DNA from: SZUA-36 sp963727635
GTDB lineage: Bacteria > Pseudomonadota > Gammaproteobacteria > Xanthomonadales > SZUA-36
Length of the DNA stretch: 64,000 nucleotides
Direction: 5' to 3'
NCBI GenBank assembly: GCA_963727635.1
Contig: CAVSHP010000028.1
Span: 1-64,000 of the forward strand
In this document: positions 1 through 8,535 of the stretch, piece after piece
Position numbering within the stretch: the first letter of the stretch is position 1
How the letters are laid out: each line of letters begins with the position of its first letter
Program-made: the position numbers and the translations under genes
Notes under the pieces: model-generated
Told to the model about the DNA's origin: nothing
Seen by the model: the letters and a program-made list of their open reading frames with translations, nothing else
The model's database searches: none

Positions 1-128
1 TGACCCTGGCGCTTCAATTTCAGTCAGAAGGGTTGTGAGCCACAACAGTTTGAAATGCAGGTGCCGGATGCAACGGTAACTGGAAAGCGTGTATCAACAC
101 AGGTTGATTAGCTGAGCGGGTTCGTCAT

Positions 129-157
129 TTGACACTTGCCAAAAATTCACATATATT
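129..157 (+). promoter_or_regulatory. sigma-70 promoter for the MATE gene
   Basis: A perfect -35 box TTGACA (129-134) is followed after exactly 17 bases by TATATT (152-157). Transcription would start near 164 and leave a leader of about 120 bases before the GTG start at 283. The box sequences and spacing are seen directly; activity is inferred. Confidence 0.7.
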
Positions 158-234
158 GCGCGCCAGGCTGCAGAGACGCCTGTCCGCATAAGATGAATTC
201 ACTCTGATATCCAAGATAAACAGTTCAATACGAA

Positions 235-269
235 CTAAGTAGGCCTTGCGGAAAGCCACAAATACTTAG
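235..269 (+). other. leader stem-loop next to the MATE ribosome binding site
   Basis: CTAAGTA (235-241) pairs perfectly with TACTTAG (263-269), and an inner GGC (242-244) can pair with GCC (255-257). The last bases of the stem run into the Shine-Dalgarno AGAGG (268-272) of the MATE gene, so folding could limit ribosome access. It does not match a riboswitch class I recognise. Confidence 0.35.
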
Positions 270-282
270 AGGTAATTGAATT

Positions 283-1695
283 GTGACATCTCAAGCATTG
301 GGCCGGGAACTTCCTGAGCCGTCAAACACAAAACACGCATTAGAAACCGAAAGCATTACCCGTTTATATGCAAAAGTCGCTATTCCCATAGCCTTTGGCA
401 TGGTGCTGAATGGTTTATACAACATCATCGATGCTTACTTCATCGCCAAGTTTGTTGGCGCCGAAGCCTTTGCTGCCGTGACGGCAGTATTCCCTTTTCA
501 AATGTTCTTTATCGCCCTGGGAGCGTTCATCGGTAATGGCGTAAGTATATTGGTGAGCCAGTACAGGGGTGCTAAAAAAAGAGCCGAAGCGAATACGGTC
601 ATTCACAACGCCTTTACGCTCATCGTGATCATCGCCATCATATTGGCAATTTTGATCGTTTGCTGTGCGTCGCAGTTACTGGGCGCGATAGGGCTGACGG
701 ATTTATTGCTGGCTGACGCCAAAGCCTATATTTTTCCGATTACACTGGGTGCAATATTGATCCTGAGCCTGTCGCTGATCAGTGATCTGCTGCGCGCGCT
801 GACCAATATGCGTGGGTTATTTCTGATTATGCTGTCAGGCGCCATTGGCAATGTATTGCTGGACTACCTGTTGATTGTGGCAGGGGGCATGGGTGTAAGG
901 GGCGCAGCCTTCGCCACACTTCTGGCTCAACTGGCAGGAGTTGTACTGGGGGTGAATTTACTCAGGGCAGATAAATTTTTCCTGGATATTTCAAGGCTCC
1001 GGTTCACCTTGAGCATGAACGTTCTAAGACGATTTTTAAGCCTGGGGTTGCCGGTTTTCATTTCCTACCTGGGTGCATCCATCATCATGTTGGTTATCAG
1101 CACAAGCATCGCACACCGGGCGCTTGTTGACACTGAGCAGCTTATCGCTGCCTACGGCATTATCAGCAGGATTCATATTTTTCTGATTTTGCCACTTTTT
1201 GCCATCAGCTATGCAAGCCAAACCATCATTGCCCATAACTTTGGCGCCAGCAATGGTATCAGGGTGAAAAAGGCAGCGATTACCGGCGTGGTCATTGCCA
1301 CTTGCTACCTGTCAGTGATGACGCTTTGTCTTTATCTGCTACCCAGGCAAATCATCGGTTTATTCAGTCAAGAAGAGAGCTTGATTACCCAAACCCAATC
1401 TATTGCGAAGATCATGTTTCTCTTGCTGCCCTTATCGGGCATAAGTGCTTTATGTGTTGCCTACTTTCAAGCAACGGGAAAAGCCAGGCTGGCGATGATA
1501 CTTTCCACGGCACAAGTGTATGTTTTCCTGCTGCCCATGTTGCTATTTATCGTCGCAAAATTTGAGCTGAATGATATTTGGTATGCCTATCCCATCACTC
1601 AGTGTTTGTCCATTATGCTGGCAGCAACGCTTTTATGGACGCAAAAACGTAAACGGGGTTTGCATAATCTTTCATATCAGGAACAGGTGTCATGA
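283..1695 (+). CDS. MATE family multidrug/sodium efflux transporter
   Basis: The 470-residue protein is a polytopic inner-membrane carrier of the MATE (NorM/DinF-like) family, which exports cationic drugs or metabolites in exchange for Na+ or H+. Hydrophobic segments run through the whole length, consistent with 12 helices in two halves, and the N-terminal half shows the typical NGLYNIIDAYFI and AVFPFQMFF stretches. The GTG start at 283 is supported by AGAGG nine bases upstream. A promoter and a possible regulatory hairpin precede it. The next reading frame begins inside its stop codon region (ATG at 1692), which suggests co-transcription. The family is clear; the substrate cannot be told. 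Confidence 0.92.
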   Translation: MTSQALGRELPEPSNTKHALETESITRLYAKVAIPIAFGMVLNGLYNIIDAYFIAKFVGAEAFAAVTAVFPFQMFFIALGAFIGNGVSILVSQYRGAKKRAEANTVIHNAFTLIVIIAIILAILIVCCASQLLGAIGLTDLLLADAKAYIFPITLGAILILSLSLISDLLRALTNMRGLFLIMLSGAIGNVLLDYLLIVAGGMGVRGAAFATLLAQLAGVVLGVNLLRADKFFLDISRLRFTLSMNVLRRFLSLGLPVFISYLGASIIMLVISTSIAHRALVDTEQLIAAYGIISRIHIFLILPLFAISYASQTIIAHNFGASNGIRVKKAAITGVVIATCYLSVMTLCLYLLPRQIIGLFSQEESLITQTQSIAKIMFLLLPLSGISALCVAYFQATGKARLAMILSTAQVYVFLLPMLLFIVAKFELNDIWYAYPITQCLSIMLAATLLWTQKRKRGLHNLSYQEQVS

Positions 1696-2224
1696 TGGAA
1701 ATCGCATTAAAAGAAGTCAAAATCCAGGCCAGGAAATTACTCAAGGCCCTTAAGACAGATGAGGCATTGCAGCAAAAAATGGCATTGCGACTCAAAAAAA
1801 TTCACCCGGGATCTCCACCGGGTTGCAATTAAAGCATTGCTTACAGCTTGTATCTCAGTCACTTGGCTTTAGCAACTGGCAACAGGCGCATTCGATATTG
1901 TCTGGCGACGAAAATTTGGAAGACAGACCAGACATGGGAAAGGCCTTCTATACCGAAGCCTGCTTGGGCCTGATTAATCAATGGTTTTCCGACTATGATC
2001 AGGCCATAGCCGCGCTGGCCAGGGAAGCTTCGACAAGCTGGCTCATTCCCTATCAAAAACAATTTATCGTGGTCAAAAAGGAATACCTGGGATTGCTGAA
2101 CGCTGTTGAGGGTTGCGACCGGTGGTGGCAGGACATCAACCATGACCTGTATGGGGGATACAACACCCCTGCCTGGGACCAGTTGGCGGCCGTGATGATC
2201 AGGAGCAGGTCTTATACAGGCTAG
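1692..2224 (+). CDS. conserved hypothetical protein, frame-broken at an A7 run
   Basis: ATG at 1692 opens a 46-codon frame rich in Lys and Leu (ARKLLKALKTDEALQQKM) that stops at 1832. A second frame, open from 1763 to 2224, continues the same protein with LKHCLQLVSQSLGFSNWQQA. The run of seven A at 1794-1800 lies between them, and re-reading one A joins the two into a product of about 177 residues. So either a base is missing, or the gene uses a -1 slip, or it is a fresh pseudogene. It overlaps the end of the MATE gene by four bases. I do not recognise the family; it looks soluble, with an aromatic-rich C-terminus. Confidence 0.6.
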
Positions 2225-2410
2225 TAGCTCAACATTGAGACAAGCCCACAGCGTTCCCGCTGGAACGTTTTCGCGATCACGTCTAACAATATAATGGCTT
2301 GAAGATCACGCCCGGGACGGCAATTTCACAATGGCATGGCGAGCAAATGGACAATGGGGTGGCGATTGATATGTTGTTGCAGTGCGAGTAGAGCTCCCTA
2401 ACAAACAAAT

Positions 2411-2420
2411 GGGGTCAGGG
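2411..2420 (+). repeat. GGGGTCAGGG repeat, left of fic
   Basis: GGGGTCAGGG stands here and its exact reverse complement CCCTGACCCC at 3686-3695, bracketing the fic gene and its operators. The 344-base gap 2225-2568 holds this repeat and the fic control region; I see nothing else in its first 180 bases. Related GGGGTCAG strings occur near 6518, 6552, 9313 and 17809. Confidence 0.5.
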
Positions 2421-2470
2421 ACTTTTCGTGAGGATTTTAGTTAGTTCCTTTGGAAGGTTTTGATTTATTA

Positions 2471-2567
2471 TGTCGATTTATATAGCTTTAATCGACACGT
2501 TTCACTAATATGTCGATTGAGCCAACAAGTTCGAAAGAAGCGTTTAAAACTCTGAGGTAAATCGACA
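2471..2567 (+). promoter_or_regulatory. TGTCGATT operator array upstream of fic
   Basis: Four copies of one octamer precede fic: TGTCGATT at 2471-2478, its inverse AATCGACA at 2490-2497, TGTCGATT at 2511-2518 and AATCGACA at 2560-2567. The first two form a palindrome around an 11-base spacer. The last lies between the ribosome binding site (GAGG, 2554-2557) and the ATG at 2569. A dimeric repressor could bind here; the C-terminal winged helix of the Fic protein itself is a plausible candidate (inference). Confidence 0.6.
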
Positions 2568-2568
2568 A

Positions 2569-3675
2569 ATGAGTTTTTCAGCGAATAAACCTTACAACGA
2601 CCTTCCATCGTTGCCGCCAGGAGAGGATGTTGAAACAAAGGCCGTTTTGAAACAATGTATTGTCTCACGGTCCGCGCTTGCAGAGCTAAAACTGGCCGGA
2701 GAACTAATTCCGAATGCTGCCATGCTTGTCAATACATTGCCCTTACTGGAGGCACAGGCCAGTTCCGAAATAGAGAATATTGTTACTACCGCCGATCAAC
2801 TCTTTCAATATGCCAGTATCGGAGAAGATCGTGCCGACCCAACCACAAAAGAGGCCTTGCGTTACCGCACAGCCCTCTACGAAGGCGTCTCACACCTGAA
2901 AAACCGGCCCATATCAACAAGACTGGCTGAGCAGCTATGTACTCGAATTAAGCATGTGGAAATGAGCGTACGCAGAGTACCAGGCACAGCTCTTGCCAAT
3001 AGTGTAAGCAATAAAATCATTTATACGCCGCCGGAGGGCGAAGAGCTGTTACGACAAAAACTGGCAAATTGGGAAAATTACCTCCACAACGAAACCAGCA
3101 TAGACCCTTTGATTCGCATGGCCATAACCCACTACCAGTTTGAAGCCATTCACCCCTTTACAGATTGCAACGGGCGTACAGGAAGAATGCTTAATATCCT
3201 CTTTCTCATTGAGCAAAACCTGCTTACGCTACCTATTCTGTATCTCAGTCGTTACATCATCCGTAACAAAACGGAATATTACCGCTACTTGTTGGAAGTA
3301 ACCCGTGATCAGAAGTGGGAAGCCTGGATAATTTATATACTCAAAGGGGTAGAAGAAACTGCAATTTGGACACGTGAGAAGATAGATGCCATTCGAAATC
3401 TACTGGCCCATACCAGCCAACATGTTCAGAAACGACTGCCAGCCATCTATAGCCGGGAGCTCGTGGAGCTGATATTCAGTCAACCATATTGTCGAATCGC
3501 CAATCTCGTGGAGAGTGGCCTGGCAAAAAGACAAACCGCTTCAGTTTATTTAAAACAGTTGGCAGATATTGGGATTCTAAAAGAAATAAAGGTAGGTAGA
3601 GAGAAGCTATTCATCCATCCAAAGCTCATCGGCCTGCTCAGGCAGGAAGACAACAAAATCAGTGATTATCACTAA
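2569..3675 (+). CDS. Fic family protein with N-terminal inhibitory helix
   Basis: This 368-residue protein has the Fic/DOC core that usually transfers AMP from ATP to a target hydroxyl. The active-site loop HPFTDCNGRTGR begins at about His195; the usual HPFxDGNGR is changed only by Cys for Gly. An N-terminal helix carries S65SEIEN70, which fits the (S/T)xxxE(G/N) self-inhibition motif, so the enzyme should be held inactive until released (class II arrangement). The last 80 residues look like a winged helix (QTASVYLKQLADIGIL). The start at 2569 follows GAGG. Operators and an inverted repeat pair surround the gene, and base composition is lower in GC than ppc, hinting at transfer. The target is unknown. 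Confidence 0.9.
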   Translation: MSFSANKPYNDLPSLPPGEDVETKAVLKQCIVSRSALAELKLAGELIPNAAMLVNTLPLLEAQASSEIENIVTTADQLFQYASIGEDRADPTTKEALRYRTALYEGVSHLKNRPISTRLAEQLCTRIKHVEMSVRRVPGTALANSVSNKIIYTPPEGEELLRQKLANWENYLHNETSIDPLIRMAITHYQFEAIHPFTDCNGRTGRMLNILFLIEQNLLTLPILYLSRYIIRNKTEYYRYLLEVTRDQKWEAWIIYILKGVEETAIWTREKIDAIRNLLAHTSQHVQKRLPAIYSRELVELIFSQPYCRIANLVESGLAKRQTASVYLKQLADIGILKEIKVGREKLFIHPKLIGLLRQEDNKISDYH

Positions 3676-3762
3676 AGGACAAGGGCCCTGACCCCTTTTC
3701 TAATCCACCCCCAAATAATCCGCTATGATCCATATATCAAAACCTAAAAGACTTATCTAAAA

Positions 3763-6459
3763 ATGCGTGAGATTTATTTTCCGGAAAAAGACCAACCATT
3801 ACGCGAAGATGTTCGTGTGCTCGGCGCACTTGTTGGTGAGATGCTGGCGGAACAGGAAAACCCGGATTTTCTGCAGCAGGTTGAAGCGGTGCGCCGCACT
3901 GCAATCGAACGGCGCGAAGGCAAGCCCGGTGCGGCGGACTCGCTGGATGAATTGCTTGCCGGCATGGATGTCACCGAAGCCGGGCGATTGGTGCGTGCGT
4001 TTACCACCTACTTCCAGGTGGTCAACCTGGCGGAGAAGGTCCATCGCATACGGCGGCGCCGGGATTACCTCAGACGGGGTGAAAAAGCGCAACCCGGCGG
4101 TCTGCTGGCGGTCATGCAGGAACTGAAATCCCGCCCGCTTGATGAGGTGATGCGCGAGCTCAACAAGTTGAGTATCGAGCCCGTGATGACTGCGCATCCA
4201 ACAGAATCCACGCGCCGCACCCTGCTTGAAAAGGAACAGATGATCCTGCGCAGGCTGGTCGAACGACTGGACCCGTCGAGAACACCCGAAGAAGAAGCCG
4301 CCGCCCTGGACCGCGTACGTGCGGCGGTCACCAGCAACTGGCAGACCGAGATGTATCCCGAACAGAAACTGTCGGTCAAAAATGAAATGGAGCACGTACT
4401 GTTTTACCTGACCGATGTGCTCTACCGGGTGGTACCGCCTTTTTACGAGGGTCTGCAACAGGCACTCGCATCCAACTGGCAGGGTGTACCCGAGCGGTCT
4501 TTGCCAAGCCTGCTGCATTTTGGTTCGTGGGTGGGTGGCGATATGGATGGCAATCCCAACGTCGATGCAAACACCATCCGCCGGTCGCTGGAATATCATC
4601 GCAGTGAGATCATCAAAAAATATTTGCCTGAAATGCATTCACTGTCGAGGTTTCTCAGCCAGTCGCTGACCGAGGTCGAAGTCAGCCCGGAGGTCATGCA
4701 TCAGCTGAAAGCGTACAGCGACATGCTGCCGGATGAAGCCGGGCAAATTGGCCAGCGCATCCGCAATATGCCCTACCGCTGCCTGCTCAAACTGATGATG
4801 GCGCGGCTGCAACGGGTGCGCGATGACGCGCCGGGTGCTTACGCTAATGCGGCGGAATTCAGGGCCGATCTCGAGTTGATCCGGCAGTCATTACAAAAAC
4901 ACAAGGGCCAGCACGCCGGCATGTTTGCGCTCAACCGTTTGCAGATCCGCGAAAGGACATTTGGTTTTCATCTCGCCACGTTGGATATCCGCCAGGATGC
5001 CCTGGTACACCGGCAGGCGATTGCACGGATACTTGCAGATGACAGCTGGCTCGAGCTGGACGCCGGAACACGGGCTGACCGTCTGTCGGATTTGATTCAA
5101 TCCGGTCAGATGCCTGGCCTACCTGATGATGCGCTGGTTGAAAAAACACTCGCAGTTTTTCAAAGTATTGGGTGGGGACAGCGGCACTTTGGCCGGCGCG
5201 CCCTGGGGCCTTACATCATCAGCATGACCCGGGCGGCAGATGATGTTTTAAGTGTATTGTTCCTGGCCCGCATGGCCGGGTTGGTCGATGCAGATAACAA
5301 TGTGCCATTGGATGTCGCGCCCTTGCTGGAAACCGTCGATGACCTGCAGCATGGTGAAGCCATACTGGAACGATTATTCAATGATCCGGCCTACCAGGCC
5401 CATCTTGCCGCACGTGAAAAACGTCAGATCATCATGGTGGGTTATTCGGATTCCAACAAGGACGGTGGTTTGATTTCCGCCCGTTGGGCACTCGCAACAG
5501 CGCAGGCTCAGCTTACCCGGATTTGTGAAAAGTATTCGATCAATCATGGTTTCTTTCATGGCCGCGGCGGCACGGTCAGTCGCGGCGGTGGTAATGTGGC
5601 TGGCGGTATTCTCGGTGCGCCCGCTGGAACGGTGAATGGCTTTTTGCGGGTTACCGAACAGGGAGAGGTGATCAACCAGAAATATGGCAACCGCGCTTTG
5701 GCCGAACGCAATCTCGAGCTGGCAACAGCCGCAACATTGAAAAGCGGCCTGATCGCCGCACCGGTACCGGAAACGCAATGGCAGCAGGTGATGGCTGCGA
5801 TGGCAGACGCATCCCGGCAGACCTATCGCGAACTCGTCTATGAACATCCGCAGTTTATTGATTATTTTCGCCATGCCACACCGATAGATGTCATTGAGCG
5901 AATGGGTATTGGTTCACGACCGGCTTCGCGCCGTTCGGGCGGTGGCGTGGAAAACCTGCGCGCCATTCCCTGGGTGTTTTCCTGGGCCCAATGCCGCATC
6001 GGTTTGCCGGCGGCTTACGGAATGGGCACAGCGCTTGCCACGGCCAGGGAGAAATTTGGCATCGATACCTTAAAGGCCATGAATAAGGGCTGGTTGTTTT
6101 TTAGCAGCATGTTATCGGATGTTGAAATGGCCCTGGCAAAATCCGATCTTGATATCGGCCGGCATTACCATTTCTTGGCGCCTGCACCCAGCCGGGTAAT
6201 CTTTGAGCTGATCGATACCGAGCTCAGACTTGCGCGTGCAGAGATTCTCAGCATCAAGGAACAGGATGACCTGCTCGACCGGGAGCCCACCCTGCAAAGA
6301 TCGATTCGTTTGCGCAACCCTTATGTAGATCCAATGAGTATGTTACAGGTGGACTTATTAAAACGCTGGCGGGCTCTTGATTGTCATGACGATGCGCTAC
6401 TCGAGGCCTTACTGGTTACCGTGAACGGAATTGCCCGCGGAATTCAAAACACCGGCTGA
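3763..6459 (+). CDS. ppc: phosphoenolpyruvate carboxylase
   Basis: The 898-residue enzyme adds bicarbonate to phosphoenolpyruvate to make oxaloacetate and refill the citric acid cycle in the cytoplasm. Length and motifs are those of bacterial PEPC: VMTAHPTESTRRT with catalytic His145, GGDMDGNP, the substrate-binding YSDSNKDGG, the mobile loop FHGRGGTVSRGGG, GSRPASRR, and a C-terminus ending in NTG. The frame is intact over 2.7 kb. It stands alone: fic lies upstream on the same strand with a separate repeat between them, and a repeat hairpin follows the stop. Allosteric control by aspartate and acetyl-CoA is known for the family and not visible here. Confidence 0.98.
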   Translation: MREIYFPEKDQPLREDVRVLGALVGEMLAEQENPDFLQQVEAVRRTAIERREGKPGAADSLDELLAGMDVTEAGRLVRAFTTYFQVVNLAEKVHRIRRRRDYLRRGEKAQPGGLLAVMQELKSRPLDEVMRELNKLSIEPVMTAHPTESTRRTLLEKEQMILRRLVERLDPSRTPEEEAAALDRVRAAVTSNWQTEMYPEQKLSVKNEMEHVLFYLTDVLYRVVPPFYEGLQQALASNWQGVPERSLPSLLHFGSWVGGDMDGNPNVDANTIRRSLEYHRSEIIKKYLPEMHSLSRFLSQSLTEVEVSPEVMHQLKAYSDMLPDEAGQIGQRIRNMPYRCLLKLMMARLQRVRDDAPGAYANAAEFRADLELIRQSLQKHKGQHAGMFALNRLQIRERTFGFHLATLDIRQDALVHRQAIARILADDSWLELDAGTRADRLSDLIQSGQMPGLPDDALVEKTLAVFQSIGWGQRHFGRRALGPYIISMTRAADDVLSVLFLARMAGLVDADNNVPLDVAPLLETVDDLQHGEAILERLFNDPAYQAHLAAREKRQIIMVGYSDSNKDGGLISARWALATAQAQLTRICEKYSINHGFFHGRGGTVSRGGGNVAGGILGAPAGTVNGFLRVTEQGEVINQKYGNRALAERNLELATAATLKSGLIAAPVPETQWQQVMAAMADASRQTYRELVYEHPQFIDYFRHATPIDVIERMGIGSRPASRRSGGGVENLRAIPWVFSWAQCRIGLPAAYGMGTALATAREKFGIDTLKAMNKGWLFFSSMLSDVEMALAKSDLDIGRHYHFLAPAPSRVIFELIDTELRLARAEILSIKEQDDLLDREPTLQRSIRLRNPYVDPMSMLQVDLLKRWRALDCHDDALLEALLVTVNGIARGIQNTG

Positions 6460-6470
6460 AAACCAGTAAA

Positions 6471-6562
6471 GGTGTCAGAGTCAGCTGCCAGAGTCGGCCG
6501 ACGTTTTTGCTGCATACCGGGGTCAAATTAGCCTTTTACTCTGGCACTTGACTCTGACCCCC
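6471..6562. repeat. imperfect inverted repeat (REP-like hairpin)
   Basis: The arm at 6471-6494 (core GTGTCAGAGTCA) matches the inverse of the arm at 6538-6562 (core TGACTCTGACCCC) at about 21 of 24 positions. The 43-base loop holds another CCGGGGTCAAAT string. The structure lies between the convergent ppc and higA genes. Its shape and the GGGGTCAGAGTC sequence resemble REP-like units that REP-associated tyrosine transposases mobilise in gammaproteobacteria; no such transposase is in this window. Confidence 0.6.
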
Positions 6563-6577
6563 AAAAATTTTTTCGAG

Positions 6578-6955
6578 TCAGCGATGATTGGCCAGTTCAT
6601 ATTCACGGATGAGAGGGTCGGCCGGCACTTTCCATGCAGTGGTGATCTGGCGAATCTGGTTTAATGTCAGTTGACGTCGCCTGTTCAAAATTTCAGAGGC
6701 GCGTGGACGTGATTTTAACAACCTTCCAAATTCAGCCTGGTCCAGCCCCAAAAACTCCATTACGTTTTTAATAAACTCAACAGGGTCGGGGGCCTTTACC
6801 GGATAGTGATTTTCTTCATAGGCCTGAACAAGGGTGGCGAGTATGTCGAGTTCATCACCTTCTGGGGTTCCGGGTTTGGCATCCATTAACACGTCGATAC
6901 GGGCAAGCGATTCAAGATAATCAGCTTCAGAATGAATGGGTTTGATATTCATCAT
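6578..6955 (-). CDS. higA: HigA-type antitoxin with helix-turn-helix
   Basis: The 125-residue protein matches the HigA group of antitoxins (COG5499 type): an N-terminal toxin-binding half with the DILATLVQAYEENHYP stretch, then a Cro/C1-like helix-turn-helix with LGLDQAEFGRLLKSR and RRRQLTLNQIRQIT. It should neutralise the toxin encoded just upstream and repress the shared promoter. Its ATG overlaps the toxin stop by four bases (ATGA), so translation is coupled. Toxin-first order is usual for hig loci. The start could also be the second Met. Confidence 0.9.
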   Translation of the reverse strand: MMNIKPIHSEADYLESLARIDVLMDAKPGTPEGDELDILATLVQAYEENHYPVKAPDPVEFIKNVMEFLGLDQAEFGRLLKSRPRASEILNRRRQLTLNQIRQITTAWKVPADPLIREYELANHR

Positions 6956-7251
6956 ATTGCTTCCGCGTCAATCGCATCGTACTGCTTGTGGGTGCCTAAA
7001 AATCGAATGTAAGCGATTTTGTACTCGTAGTTAAATTTCACTATCAATCGATATTTGTTTCCTGCAATGTTAAAAACCACTCTGTTGTCTTTAACGATAC
7101 TTGCATTGCCAAACTGGCTCTTAACGTCTTGAGGTTTTGCCCAATTTGCACTTTTTGCAATCGCATACCATGATTTTAACGGCTGCTCAGAATCGCTAAA
7201 CTCCGGGTCGCTCCAAAAATCCCTCAGTGTTTTTATTTTGATTATTCGCAA
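6952..7251 (-). CDS. higB: HigB-type mRNA-interferase toxin
   Basis: The 99-residue basic protein fits the RelE-superfamily HigB toxins that cut mRNA on the ribosome. Seen motifs are LKSWYAIAKSANW near residue 25, the central DNRVVFNIAGNKYRLIVKF strand pair, and the C-terminal YIRFLGTHKQYD, with conserved Arg and His in the usual places. Full length for the family. It is the first gene of the operon and lies 25 bases from a -10 box, with an operator-like palindrome in the promoter. Confidence 0.9.
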   Translation of the reverse strand: MRIIKIKTLRDFWSDPEFSDSEQPLKSWYAIAKSANWAKPQDVKSQFGNASIVKDNRVVFNIAGNKYRLIVKFNYEYKIAYIRFLGTHKQYDAIDAEAI

Positions 7252-7275
7252 TGACTATTCCATTCGACGTGTGCA

Positions 7276-7304
7276 ATTGTAGTAAGTTCCCATTATGGGA
7301 ACAA
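7276..7304 (-). promoter_or_regulatory. higBA promoter with operator palindrome
   Basis: On the minus strand TTGTTC (7304-7299) and TACAAT (7281-7276) are separated by exactly 17 bases. The perfect palindrome GTTCCCATTATGGGAAC (7286-7302) fills that spacer, 35 bases before the toxin start. A HigA dimer bound there would block RNA polymerase, the known mode of hig autorepression. The rest of the 301-base gap 7252-7552 shows no convincing gene; it holds a GTGCCAGGTCCTAATT string and a CTGACCC string like those of dispersed repeats. Confidence 0.65.
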
Positions 7305-7552
7305 GTGATTCTTGCAAAACGGTGCCAGGTCCTAATTGCCAAAGCGGTAAAAGCGACCGGAGCCAATAGGTGATCTGGCGTCTGCTCAGGCCTTTGCCTT
7401 TAACTCGTCTGGTTTGACGCAGGCTCAGCAAAATAAGCTTCGGGGAATACACAAGGAATTGAAATAGGAGACTCGATGCCACCTGTGTAGGTAAAGTATG
7501 GACTCGGAACCGGCTAACGCCTGACCCTTTTTATTGATTTGAGTATATAGAT

Positions 7553-8455
7553 ATGATGAAACTCAATTATTACATTTGCGATGTATTCACAGACAGGCGC
7601 TTCGGTGGCAATCAACTTGCCGTGTTACCCGATGCCAGGGGTTTGAATGACACCCAGATGCAGCAGATTGCCAGGGAATTCAATTTTTCAGAAAGCACAT
7701 TTGTTTTCCCGGCGGAGGCGGGGCACACCCGCAATGTGCGGATATTCACACCCGCCAGGGAGTTGCCTTTCGCAGGACACCCGAATATCGGCACCGCATT
7801 TGTACTGGCAACTGCTGGCGAGTTTGGAGAAATTGGCGCATCCACGGAAATCGTGTTTGAAGAAAAAGCCGGTCTGGTCGGTATTTCCATACGCATATCC
7901 GGGCAGGGGGCCATAAGCTGTGAACTCAAGGCGCCGCAGATGTTTTCGCTCGGAAAAGAACTGCCAGCCGAAATGCTGGCCGGGGCCTTATGCCTGTCTG
8001 CAAGTGAGCTCGTCACTGACATTCATCCGCCCATCGTCGCATCGGTTGGTGTGCCATTTGTGATGGTGGAGCTGCGCGATCGGTCAGTACTGCAGAAGGC
8101 AAGCGTCAACCCGAATGGCTTCAAGCGGATTGCTGCGCTGGGTGTCATGCCGGATATTCATCTTTATGTGCGCAGCAATGATGAATTTGATATCCGCGCG
8201 CGCATGTTTGCCCCGCATGACGGGGTGCCGGAGGACCCGGCCACGGGTAGCGCCAATTGCGTTTTGGCAGGCTTGCTCGCGCATTACGATGAATCAGCAT
8301 CAGGCAATTTTGCATGGCGCATCGCCCAGGGTGTCGAGATGGGCCGCCCCAGCCTTTTACAGGCGCGCGCCGCGAAAGAGGCCGGCCAGGTTATTTCCAC
8401 CTGGATTGGTGGAAGCTGCGTGATGGTGAGCGAAGGGTATATTTACGTGGATTAA
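7553..8455 (+). CDS. PhzF family isomerase/epimerase
   Basis: The 300-residue protein belongs to the PhzF/YddE family of two-lobed isomerases. Visible hallmarks are the N-terminal YICDVFTDRRFGGNQLAV, EFNFSESTFVFP containing the conserved catalytic Glu, FAGHPNIGTA, and the C-terminal EDPATGSANC glycine-rich loop. Length is typical. True PhzF converts dihydrohydroxyanthranilate in phenazine synthesis, but no phz genes are nearby, so a different small substrate is more likely. Two ATG codons stand in tandem at 7553 and 7556. A strong terminator hairpin follows the stop. Confidence 0.93.
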   Translation: MMKLNYYICDVFTDRRFGGNQLAVLPDARGLNDTQMQQIAREFNFSESTFVFPAEAGHTRNVRIFTPARELPFAGHPNIGTAFVLATAGEFGEIGASTEIVFEEKAGLVGISIRISGQGAISCELKAPQMFSLGKELPAEMLAGALCLSASELVTDIHPPIVASVGVPFVMVELRDRSVLQKASVNPNGFKRIAALGVMPDIHLYVRSNDEFDIRARMFAPHDGVPEDPATGSANCVLAGLLAHYDESASGNFAWRIAQGVEMGRPSLLQARAAKEAGQVISTWIGGSCVMVSEGYIYVD

Positions 8456-8465
8456 AGTGAAAAAA

Positions 8466-8510
8466 GGGGCCGGCTACACTTTCAGAAAAAATGTAGCCGG
8501 CCCCTTTTTT
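8466..8510. terminator. bidirectional intrinsic terminator
   Basis: A 13-base perfect stem, GGGGCCGGCTACA (8466-8478) with TGTAGCCGGCCCC (8492-8504), is flanked by AAAAA on the left and TTTTTT (8505-8510) on the right. It can end transcription of the phzF-like gene and of the convergent minus-strand gene. A sister hairpin of similar sequence lies at 9353-9385. Confidence 0.85.
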
Positions 8511-8535
8511 GGGTTTATTTGACCCGGTTTATGCC

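Noticed and set aside
1..111. Open frame reading PWRFNFSQKGCEPQQF to a TAG at 109-111
   Set aside because: It could be the tail of a gene to the left, but a TGA occupies bases 1-3 in the same frame, so it cannot be supported from this window.
235..270. Known riboswitch before the MATE gene
   Set aside because: The leader folds into a hairpin but lacks the conserved bases of the guanidine, preQ1 or other transporter-linked classes that I can recall.
3799..4638. 279-codon minus-strand frame inside ppc
   Set aside because: It is antisense to a fully conserved enzyme, has no ribosome site and no recognisable domain; long shadow frames are common at this GC content.
7255..7482. 75-codon minus-strand frame upstream of higB
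   Set aside because: It overlaps the higBA promoter and operator, has no homologue I recognise and no ribosome binding site.
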